A stretch of 17,548 nt of DNA, from NCBI GenBank assembly GCA_023421735.1, contig JAEZSP010000063.1, positions 1 to 17,548 of the forward strand, given 5' to 3'. Below are positions 1 to 6,142 of this stretch, in pieces; position 1 is the first letter of the stretch; every line of letters starts with the position of its first letter. The notes under the pieces are model-generated. The model saw only the letters and a program-made list of their open reading frames with translations, had not been told where the DNA came from and searched no databases. Made by a program: the position numbers and the translations under genes. The DNA is from Bacillota bacterium. GTDB lineage: Bacteria; Bacillota_A; Clostridia; Christensenellales; Aristaeellaceae.

Positions 1-76
1 CTTCGCCATCCGCGAGGGCGGCCGTACGGTCGGCTCGGGCGTCGTGACGAAGGTTCTGTCGGATCCCGGCAAGTAA
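1..76 (+). CDS. tuf: Elongation factor Tu, C-terminal end (partial)
   Basis: Only the last 24 codons are in the window; the gene enters from the left and the first complete codon is at base 2. The residues read FAIREGGRTVGSGVVTKVL followed by SDPGK and a TAA stop. This matches the nearly invariant end of domain 3 of EF-Tu, the GTPase that brings aminoacyl-tRNA to the ribosome. The short SDPGK tail after VTKVL is slightly longer than the usual ending. A clear intrinsic terminator lies about 90 bases downstream, so this is the end of its transcription unit. Confidence 0.96.
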   Translation, partial: FAIREGGRTVGSGVVTKVLSDPGK

Positions 77-167
77 AAGGCGCGCAAACGCCGGGCGAGA
101 CGCCGGAGCGATGCTCCAGACATCGCCCAATTTTGGAAACCCGAGTTTAGAGAATAAGACAGACCGC

Positions 168-210
168 CGCCCGTCCGGGAGAATAAACCCCGGACGGGCG
201 CGTTTTCCTT
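168..210 (+). terminator. Intrinsic terminator of tuf
   Basis: A perfect 12 bp GC-rich stem (168-179 pairs with 189-200) with a 9-base loop is followed by CGTTTTCCTTT. It sits about 90 bases after the tuf stop codon. Confidence 0.93.
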
Positions 211-300
211 TGGGAATGCATGATGCGGGACGATGGGAGCAACCGAGGATATGGTTCTTTTTTCACCGCGGAGAATCATGGATTCCACCGCTGATCATGC

Positions 301-457
301 GTTCTCCATCCACTTTAGAACCGCGTTTTCAACGATCTCTTTCGTCCCTGGCTTAGTTGCTCTCCGCTCGAGTCCGGCCCTGTCTGCTCCGCCTGCACTT
401 CATGCTAGGAAGAATAGGGTAGTACTGAATTCCATTGCTTCCGTCATGGGCAGAGTA
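301..457. repeat. Eroded copy of the ~165 bp palindromic repeat (copy 1)
   Basis: This stretch aligns end to end with the repeat at 1838-2002 in the same orientation. Shared blocks include AGAACCGCGTTTTC near the left end, TCGTCCCTGGCTT in the left arm, and GAATTCCATTGCTTC near the right end. It has diverged much more than copies 2 and 3: the central GTAGC hairpin is lost and the terminal ACTCC motif is degraded. I see no open reading frame of interest in it. It is probably an old, decayed insertion next to tuf. Confidence 0.7.
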
Positions 458-586
458 TTAAAATGATGGCCAGGTATTCAGCCAGAAGGTTTGGAATAGA
501 TCAGCCCAACAGAATCCCAGGCCAAACACGCCGATCGAATCCGAAGATGAACCCGCGGTGGCATTTTATTGTTTGACATGGATTTC
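458..586. other. Intergenic spacer, nothing recognised
   Basis: These roughly 130 bases between repeat copies 1 and 2 hold no convincing gene, RNA or promoter. A TTGACA at 573-578 lacks a matching -10 at a normal distance. Confidence 0.5.
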
Positions 587-751
587 CTAGTACTCCGTCC
601 ATAACAGAAGCGATGGAATTCGGCGCGACCCTTTTGTTCCTGGCGCGAAGCCGGAGCGCAGGCGTAGCAGGGCTACGTCAAGCGGAAAGCGACAAAGCCA
701 GGGACGAAAGGGATCGTCGAAAACGCGGTTCTGTTGTGGACGGAGTACTAG
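587..751. repeat. 165 bp palindromic MITE-like element (copy 2)
   Basis: The ends are 22 bp terminal inverted repeats with one mismatch (587-608 against 730-751), beginning CTAGTACTCCGTCCA. Beyond the termini, much of the two arms can be aligned as an imperfect palindrome around the central hairpin GTAGC-AGG-GCTAC near base 670, so the whole element could fold into one long hairpin as RNA or single-stranded DNA. It matches the reverse complement of copy 3 at about nine bases in ten by eye. It encodes no credible protein; short open frames inside it are by-products. No target-site duplication could be assigned with certainty. Confidence 0.85.
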
Positions 752-909
752 AGCAAGACACAGAAATAGCGAGAGAAAGACCAGCAATGGATTTTCGTTC
801 AAGTCAAGGAGCAGAGGCGCAGGCGTAGCAGCGCTACGTCAAGCCGACAGCGACGCAGGATTGGGTGAAAAGACTTGCTGGGATTCTCGGTATTTCTGAG
901 GATTGCTCT
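750..909. repeat. Second palindromic element, abutting copy 2
   Basis: The left end AGAGCAA (750-756) is mirrored by TTGCTCT (903-909). Further in, CAGAAATA-x-CGAGA and CCAGCAA are mirrored too, giving imperfect inverted arms of roughly 40 bases. The centre (about 815-845) carries GCGCAGGCGTAGCAG followed by CGCTACGTCAAGC, nearly identical to the centre of copy 2, while the arms are unrelated in sequence. Its left end overlaps the right CTAG end of copy 2. It looks like a different member of the same structural class. Confidence 0.68.
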
Positions 910-922
910 GGATCCCTATAAT
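894..922 (+). promoter_or_regulatory. Promoter of the methyltransferase gene
   Basis: A perfect TATAAT at 917-922 has a weak -35 (TTCTGA, 894-899) 17 bases upstream. The -35 lies inside the right arm of the palindromic element at 750-909, so the repeat appears to contribute part of the promoter. Confidence 0.6.
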
Positions 923-951
923 AGAATGTACATTTTTCTGGAGGTGAAGAG

Positions 952-1824
952 ATGAATACGATCTGGTCAACGTACGTTCAGACGGCGGAAATGCTCGACC
1001 AAACGCGCGTGCTCCGATTCGCTGATTGTTTTCGGGATCAATACCGTGCGGCATTTGCCATTCCGGATGGCGGCAGCATGCTTGAAATCGGTGCCGGAAC
1101 AGGCGCGCTCTCCCGGTCGCTCAAGAGATGGTACCCCGGTACCCAGGTCGTCGGACTCGATCGCGACAGCGCATTTATCGATTTCGCAGCGAAGCGTGCC
1201 CCCGAAATCCGCTACCTGGAGGGCGACGCGACGGCCCTGCCGTTCCCGGCTGAATCGTTTGATGGAACCATCTCGAATACCGTACAGGAACACATCGAGC
1301 CGTCCGGGTTCTTTGGCGAGCAGTATCGAGTGCTCAAAAAAGGCGGCGTCTGCCTCGTTCTCTCATCGCGCCGGACGACCGCCGTTCAGGCCGACTGTCT
1401 GAAAAAACGAACGGACTTCGAACGAGCGATTTACGACCGCATCAATCCCTACGCAAAAGCGGCTGATCAGGCGCACGGCATCTGCGCCTACCCCATGACG
1501 GAAGCAGAATTGCCCCGCGCAATGGAGAAATACGGATTTCAATCGGTCTCAACCGAATATCTCGCCCTCAATCTTACGCCGGATCATCCGTCCTGTGCAA
1601 CTGCGTTCGCGGAAGCGATGATCGAGTCGGGACGGCAAATGGAAATGGAAGAGATCAAGTGCTGGCCCAATATTGCACCCGGCGTGATCACAGACGCTGA
1701 GCTCGACCAGATGGAAAAGCTTATCCACGTGCGGCATGACGAACGCCTCCGCCTCTACCGCGCGGGAGAAAAACAGTGGGATGCACGCGTCCTCCTCCTC
1801 ATGATTACGCGCGGCGTCAAATAG
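952..1824 (+). CDS. Class I SAM-dependent methyltransferase
   Basis: The 290-residue protein transfers a methyl group from S-adenosylmethionine; its substrate cannot be told from sequence. Motif I is LEIGAGTGA (44-52), the acidic residue that binds the ribose is D70 in VGLDRD, the adenine-contact motif is GDATALPF (91-98), and VLKKGG (127-132) marks the post-strand-5 region. The fold is the UbiE/Methyltransf_11 type. A further ~150 residues after the core probably form the substrate-binding part. The ATG is preceded by a good GGAGGTG site about 7 bases upstream and by a TATAAT promoter. It stands alone and is flanked on both sides by palindromic repeats, with the next repeat starting 13 bases after the stop codon. 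That arrangement suggests an acquired gene rather than core metabolism. Confidence 0.88.
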   Translation: MNTIWSTYVQTAEMLDQTRVLRFADCFRDQYRAAFAIPDGGSMLEIGAGTGALSRSLKRWYPGTQVVGLDRDSAFIDFAAKRAPEIRYLEGDATALPFPAESFDGTISNTVQEHIEPSGFFGEQYRVLKKGGVCLVLSSRRTTAVQADCLKKRTDFERAIYDRINPYAKAADQAHGICAYPMTEAELPRAMEKYGFQSVSTEYLALNLTPDHPSCATAFAEAMIESGRQMEMEEIKCWPNIAPGVITDAELDQMEKLIHVRHDERLRLYRAGEKQWDARVLLLMITRGVK

Positions 1825-1837
1825 AACGCGTCCTTCC

Positions 1838-2002
1838 TCGTACTCCATCTACAACAGAACCGCGTTTTCGGTGATCCCCTTCGCCCCTGGCTTTGTCGCT
1901 CTCCGCTTGACGTAGCCCTGCTACGCCTGCGCTCCAGCTTCGTGCCAGGAACAAAAGGACTGCGCCGAATTCCATCACTTCTGTCGTGGATGGAGTACTC
2001 GT
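1838..2002. repeat. 165 bp palindromic MITE-like element (copy 3)
   Basis: This is the same repeat as copy 2 in inverted orientation. Its terminal repeats (about 1838-1858 against 1980-2002) share ACTCCATC and ACAGA, and the central hairpin GTAGC-CCT-GCTAC lies near 1918. It carries one compensatory arm change relative to copy 2, where a G-C pair has become A-T. It begins 13 bases downstream of the methyltransferase stop codon and could serve as its transcript end, although no T-tract follows. Confidence 0.84.
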
Positions 2003-2196
2003 AGGGGGATGGGAAACCATATGATGTCATCAGCGCGCACGGCATGAGCCCATCCGCTTGGCGCATTTTCTCGATCACTCGCTTTTGCTTGCCGAGTTAG
2101 CGCAATACCTCCCGCGCAGGATGGGATACGGAATTCTTCGTCGGGGCGGCTCATGTGATTTCATCCCCCTTTCGCATCCCGCTTTTCTGAGTCCTC
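2003..2196. other. Intergenic spacer, nothing recognised
   Basis: The space between repeat copy 3 and the end of the convergent acetyltransferase gene holds no gene, RNA or clear terminator that I can support. Confidence 0.5.
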
Positions 2197-2955
2197 CTAT
2201 CTGCGCCACATGGCGATTTCTCCTTCACCCGCCGTGGGAACAAAGCCGAGGCTTTCGTAAAGATGGATGGCGTTTGTGTTCTCATCGTCCGCTGCGAGGA
2301 ACCCTCGCGTCGCGCCGTGCTGTTTGCCGTGCGAGATGGCGGCGCTCACGAGCGCCCGCCCATGGCCGCAATTCTGGTGATCCGGGTGGACGGCGACCGC
2401 GCGCACCCACGCGACGGAGCCTTTCTCGCTTTTGTCGCCATATACACCCGTCATGACGATACCACATAGGGTTTCGCATACGTCACGGATGCCGAGCACC
2501 GCCGCGTTGCGCACGCCCTCCGGACTCCCGTCGATCCACTGGCGCATGAGTTTCGGCGTTGCGCCCGTAAAGCCCCGGCTTTGCCCGACGCATGCGTTCG
2601 CGACCGCCGCTGCCTCCGCCGCCTCCGTCAGTATTTCGCAAAAGAGATCGGCGGGTACGTCCGCGAGATCGTTCTTCCGATAGTCACGAAACACGTTGCG
2701 CACCGAAAATCCTGCCGCCTCGAACGCCGCGACCCACGCGCGAGGCAGAAAGGAAAGCATGCCTGGCTCGCCGCCAATCGCCTCGATGACAGGCTGCGGC
2801 GCGTTTGCCGACCATACGAATTCCATCATCGCTTCGTCCGGGTACCAGCCCTTGAGGATGTATGCCTCCCCGTCGTCGCGGAGCACGGACGGATTTTCGA
2901 TGTCTTGCGCATACTGAAAGGCATGGTATTTGAATCTCTGCCATTTCTCATTCAT
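2197..2955 (-). CDS. GNAT family N-acetyltransferase with N-terminal extension
   Basis: The 252-residue protein has a C-terminal GNAT domain (about 125-252), which transfers an acyl group from acetyl-CoA to an amine; the substrate is unknown. The acetyl-CoA-binding motif A is VAVHPDHQNCGHGRALV (187-203), with the Q-x-x-G-x-G/A signature. The typical ending N-x-x-A-I-x-L-Y-E-x-L-G-F is at 226-238. The first ~120 residues are not a second GNAT that I can recognise; they may be a degenerate one or a substrate-specific domain. The frame is open upstream to 3195, but those residues run back through the ABC operon terminator, so ATG 2955 is chosen. No Shine-Dalgarno precedes it; a perfect -10 box sits exactly where it would make the ATG the transcript's first base. 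Confidence 0.84.
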   Translation of the reverse strand: MNEKWQRFKYHAFQYAQDIENPSVLRDDGEAYILKGWYPDEAMMEFVWSANAPQPVIEAIGGEPGMLSFLPRAWVAAFEAAGFSVRNVFRDYRKNDLADVPADLFCEILTEAAEAAAVANACVGQSRGFTGATPKLMRQWIDGSPEGVRNAAVLGIRDVCETLCGIVMTGVYGDKSEKGSVAWVRAVAVHPDHQNCGHGRALVSAAISHGKQHGATRGFLAADDENTNAIHLYESLGFVPTAGEGEIAMWRR

Positions 2956-2961
2956 ATGTTC

Positions 2962-2970
2962 ATTATACCA
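2962..2970 (-). promoter_or_regulatory. Extended -10 promoter of the acetyltransferase (leaderless)
   Basis: Read on the minus strand the bases are TGGTATAAT, a perfect extended -10 (TGn plus TATAAT). There is no acceptable -35, since that position falls in the terminator stem. The last T of the box is 7 bases before the A of the ATG, so the start codon would be at +1. Confidence 0.62.
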
Positions 2971-2971
2971 T

Positions 2972-2997
2972 AAAAAACCGCCCGGTTGCCCGGGCGG
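2972..2997 (-). terminator. Intrinsic terminator of the sugar ABC operon
   Basis: An 8 bp all-GC stem (CCGCCCGG / CCGGGCGG, 2990-2997 with 2978-2985) and a 4-base loop are followed on the minus strand by six T. It lies 20 bases after the stop codon of the substrate-binding protein gene. Confidence 0.95.
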
Positions 2998-3016
2998 AAA
3001 CGGTTTGGGTGCACAA

Positions 3017-4024
3017 TTAATAGACGTCCTTCCACTGATCGATGTTCTCCGCAGTGAAGTAGAACGGATCGCCGCAGATGGTGTATGCGTTGCCGTTGCC
3101 GTCGTCCATGATGGTGATGGATCCGAGGCGGCCCGCTTCAAACGTCTCGCCGATTGCGCCGGTAATCGTGCCGTCGATGAACGCGATGCACGCAAAGGAC
3201 GCGAGATAACCCAGGTCGATGGGGTTCCAGAGGTACATGCCCTCGCACACGCCTGCCTTGATGTAATCAGCCATCTCGGAAGGGAGGCCGAGACCGGTCA
3301 GCTTGATCTGCCCGGTGAGCCCGTTATCCTGAATGCACGCAGCCGCGGCAGCGATGCCGACGGTGGTGGGGGAGATGACGCCCTTCAATTCGGGGTACGT
3401 GTCGATGAGACCCTGCATCTCCTGATAGCTCTTGTCGGTGAGGTCATCGCCGTATACGATGGTCACGAGCTCAATGTCCGCATACTGCGGATCTTCGAGC
3501 GTCTGCTGCATGAACTTGATCCAGGTGTTCTGGTTGTCCATGGTCGCGCCCGCCGACAGGATGGCGATCTGGCCCGCGCCGCCGATCTGCTTGGAGATTT
3601 CCTCGATCTGCACGCGGCCGATGTTCTCGGCGTTCGAAGGATCGATGTTCAGGTTGCGTCCCTCGGGCAGCACGGCGCTGTCCCACGAGACGACCCAGAT
3701 GCCCTGTTCCATGGCGGTCTGGAGGACGGCGACGCAGCCCGCCGCGTCGTTCGCGGAGATGGCAATGGCGTCCACGCCCTGCTGGATGTAGCCTTCGATG
3801 ATCTGAATCTGACCCTCGTTCGAAGAATCGGAGGGGCCGTTGTGGATGAACTGGAAGCCCAGCTCATCAGATGCTTCCTGGAAGCCCCTGACTGCGGCGT
3901 CGAAGAAGGGGTTGCCCGTCTGCTTGTAGACGACGCCGATCAGCGGCGCATCGCCTTGTGCAAATGCGGGTGCGAGACTCATGACGATCATGAGTGTGAT
4001 CAAAAGTGCCAGTATCTTGCGCAT
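3017..4024 (-). CDS. Sugar ABC transporter substrate-binding protein (RhaS-like, periplasmic-binding Peripla_BP_4 type)
   Basis: The 335-residue exported binding protein captures the sugar and delivers it to the importer. Residues 1-22 form a signal peptide ending AFA before Q23. The mature part begins with the strand LIGVVYKQTGNPFFDAA typical of the ribose-binding family. ISPTTVGIAAAA, LTGLGLPSEM and LWNPIDLGYLA are typical of rhamnose-binding proteins (RhaS), and FEAGRLGSITI is also in that family's pattern. The closest remembered relatives are RhaS and LsrB, but binding specificity changes easily in this family. There is no lipobox cysteine, which is odd for a single-membrane organism. It is the last gene of the operon, 13 bases after the second permease, with an excellent AGGAGG site; the terminator follows. 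Confidence 0.92.
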   Translation of the reverse strand: MRKILALLITLMIVMSLAPAFAQGDAPLIGVVYKQTGNPFFDAAVRGFQEASDELGFQFIHNGPSDSSNEGQIQIIEGYIQQGVDAIAISANDAAGCVAVLQTAMEQGIWVVSWDSAVLPEGRNLNIDPSNAENIGRVQIEEISKQIGGAGQIAILSAGATMDNQNTWIKFMQQTLEDPQYADIELVTIVYGDDLTDKSYQEMQGLIDTYPELKGVISPTTVGIAAAAACIQDNGLTGQIKLTGLGLPSEMADYIKAGVCEGMYLWNPIDLGYLASFACIAFIDGTITGAIGETFEAGRLGSITIMDDGNGNAYTICGDPFYFTAENIDQWKDVY

Positions 4025-4037
4025 AGTTGTTCCTCCT

Positions 4038-5057
4038 TTATTTCAACGAGGCCTCTGCCCCGTTTGATTCTCGAAATGCAGCGCGCCGCCGCCTGCCGAC
4101 CTCGGCGCGCGCCTGCAAAAGGCTCAGTATGTTCGGTACCAAAACCACGCCGATTAAGAGGATACCGACCGACAGGTTTAAAATGAACTGATCGTTGAAC
4201 AGGAGCGTCAATCCGTTTTTGAGACATGTCATCAGAATAAGCGAAAGGAAAACGCCGGGCACGCTTCCCTTGCCGCCCGCCGTGGACGCGCCGCCCAAAA
4301 CCGCGATGGCGATGGCCTGCATTTCAAATCCCGTGCCGATCGTGTATTTCACGGAGCCTGTGCGCGCGCAGAGGAAGATGCCGCAGATGGCGGCGAGCAA
4401 GCCGTTCACGATGAACGTTACAAGTTTGATCCGGTCGGTGCGCACGCCCGAATAGCGCGCGGTTGTGATGTTTGCGCCCGTCGCAAAGAGCCGCCGGCCC
4501 GTCGTCGTGTGGTGGAGGACGACGTGGAAAAGCGGAAATAGCGCGAGGATAAACACCAGCATGATGGGTAAGGGCGTTGCGCCGATCGTTCCGTACCCCA
4601 AATCCTTCGTAAACCAGCCCGGAAACCCGCCGGACGATTGATCCTTTAAGATGATATATGCGATGCCGCGATAGAGGGTCATGGTCGAGAGGGTGATGAT
4701 CATGGCGAAAAGCTCCTTGAATCGCGTGACCAGAATCCCGTTGAACGCACCGCATGCAGCGCCCGTCAAAAGCGCGAATCCCATCGAGAGCCAGAACGGA
4801 ACCCCGCCGTTATACGAAACCGCCATCACCGTCACCGATAGTCCCGCCGTCGATGCGACCGAGATGTCGATGTCCCCAAGGATCAGAATAAGCGTTGCGC
4901 CAAGCGCCAAAAAGCCCACGTCCACCATGTACACGCGCGTTTGCCCGAGCAGGTTCTTAAGCGTGTAGGTGTCCGGCATCCGGAAGTGAAAATAAAGGTA
5001 TACGGCCGCGATCAAGACGACCAGAATCCACTCCCAGCGCATCAGAAGCTTTTTCAT
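4038..5057 (-). CDS. Sugar ABC transporter permease (second of pair, BPD_transp_2 family)
   Basis: The 339-residue integral membrane protein forms half of the import channel. It belongs to the ribose/rhamnose permease family (RbsC, RhaP, RhaQ). The signature LILGDIDISVASTAGLS follows the third membrane helix, AFNGILVTRF and TLSTMTLYRGIAYIIL are family hallmarks, and AIAIAVLGGASTAGGKGSVPGV is the conserved loop before the last helices. An in-frame extension to 5162 exists, but ATG 5057 has a strong AAAAGGAGG site 8 bases upstream and begins with the usual short basic segment MKKLLMRWEW. Its ATG shares one base with the TGA of the preceding permease (TGATG), so translation is likely coupled. 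The C-terminus is unusually basic (RRRRAAFRESN). Confidence 0.92.
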   Translation of the reverse strand: MKKLLMRWEWILVVLIAAVYLYFHFRMPDTYTLKNLLGQTRVYMVDVGFLALGATLILILGDIDISVASTAGLSVTVMAVSYNGGVPFWLSMGFALLTGAACGAFNGILVTRFKELFAMIITLSTMTLYRGIAYIILKDQSSGGFPGWFTKDLGYGTIGATPLPIMLVFILALFPLFHVVLHHTTTGRRLFATGANITTARYSGVRTDRIKLVTFIVNGLLAAICGIFLCARTGSVKYTIGTGFEMQAIAIAVLGGASTAGGKGSVPGVFLSLILMTCLKNGLTLLFNDQFILNLSVGILLIGVVLVPNILSLLQARAEVGRRRRAAFRESNGAEASLK

Positions 5058-6130
5058 CAGATGTGCCTCCTTTTGAGGTTCTGGCGGTTCATCGATCGCT
5101 GCATCACCGCATTTGAGACGACGGCGATGAGGATCAGCGTCCCCTGAATCGCTTTTTTCCAAAATTCAGCGTTGCCGATCAACCGCAGCATTGGAAGCCC
5201 GTTGTTGATGATGCCGATGGTCAATGCGCCCAAAACGACGCCCCATATGCGCCCCGCCCCGCCCGTGACCGACACGCCGCCGATCACGCACGCCGCGATC
5301 ACGAACATCTCGTATCCCGCCGCCATGTCCTGCGTGATCTTCGTATCGCGTGAACCGTTCATCAACCCTGCCAGTCCCGCCAGAACGCCCATGATGACGT
5401 GCGCCAGAAAGATCGTCCGGTTCGCGTCGATGCCGCGCATTTGTGCAGCTTCCCGGTTCGAGCCCACGGCGTAGAGATGCCGCCCCGCGCGAAAATAGGT
5501 GACAAATAGAAAGACGACCAGCACCACGCCGAGCATGATCCAGATTTTGTCGTTGATCCCAAGCGGTGCCCAGCGTGTAAATTGTACGAAGTTTTCCGAC
5601 ATGTCCTTTCGGTACACGGCGGTATTGTTCCCGACGATGTGGGAAATGCCGAACAGCACGTACTGCATGCCCAGCGTTGCGACGATCGGCAAAACCCGCC
5701 CCCAAGAGACCAGCAGCCCGTTGACCGCGCCGCACAGTCCGCCCACGCCCATGCCGATCAGGATCAGCACGGGCAGCGACACGCTGCTTCTGTGCGCGAG
5801 GGTCACCTCCGCGCCGTTCACGATCTGCGTCACATCGACTTCGGAGATGTATTTTCGCATCACCACGCCTGTGACCATGGCGGAGAGCGCCATGATCGCG
5901 GCGATTGAGATGTCGATGGAACCAACGAGCATGACGCACATCATGCCGACCGCCAACACGATCATGATCGACGTGTCCTCCACGATGAACAGCATCTTCT
6001 CGCCCGTGAAGAACGCGGGCGTTCGCAGGCTCACGACCAGCACCAGCGCCGCCATGATGAGGAACAGCCCGATTTCCCTGTATTTGATGAACAGGGCGTA
6101 GAGCGGGGTTCTCTCCGTTTTCTGATCCAT
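5057..6130 (-). CDS. Sugar ABC transporter permease (first of pair, BPD_transp_2 family)
   Basis: This is the partner permease, 357 residues from the chosen start. It has the family signature MLVGSIDISIAAIMALSAM, then GLCGAVNGLLVSWGRV, VATLGMQYVLFGISHI, YAVGSNREAAQMRGID and CVIGGVSVTGGAGRIWG. There is an insertion of about 25 residues (ISEVDVTQIVNGAEVTLAHR region) in the loop after the third helix, so the protein is a little longer than its partner. Two ATGs are possible, 6136 and 6130. The AGGGGGG site lies only 1 base from the first but 7 bases from the second, so 6130 is preferred; the difference is two residues. The upstream ATPase gene stops 12 bases before it. Confidence 0.92.
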   Translation of the reverse strand: MDQKTERTPLYALFIKYREIGLFLIMAALVLVVSLRTPAFFTGEKMLFIVEDTSIMIVLAVGMMCVMLVGSIDISIAAIMALSAMVTGVVMRKYISEVDVTQIVNGAEVTLAHRSSVSLPVLILIGMGVGGLCGAVNGLLVSWGRVLPIVATLGMQYVLFGISHIVGNNTAVYRKDMSENFVQFTRWAPLGINDKIWIMLGVVLVVFLFVTYFRAGRHLYAVGSNREAAQMRGIDANRTIFLAHVIMGVLAGLAGLMNGSRDTKITQDMAAGYEMFVIAACVIGGVSVTGGAGRIWGVVLGALTIGIINNGLPMLRLIGNAEFWKKAIQGTLILIAVVSNAVMQRSMNRQNLKRRHI

Positions 6131-6142
6131 TCTCATGCCCCC

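Noticed and set aside
587..1054. Short open frames of about 70 codons inside the palindromic repeats
   Set aside because: They occur on both strands of an inverted repeat, lack ribosome sites, and follow from the symmetry of the element.
301..2002. CRISPR array
   Set aside because: The repeats are ~160 bp palindromes separated by a gene and irregular distances, not short direct repeats with uniform spacers, and no cas gene is present.
2930..4186. A 418-codon open frame on the plus strand
   Set aside because: It is antisense to the well-supported substrate-binding protein gene and crosses its terminator. Composition and lack of motifs mark it as a shadow.
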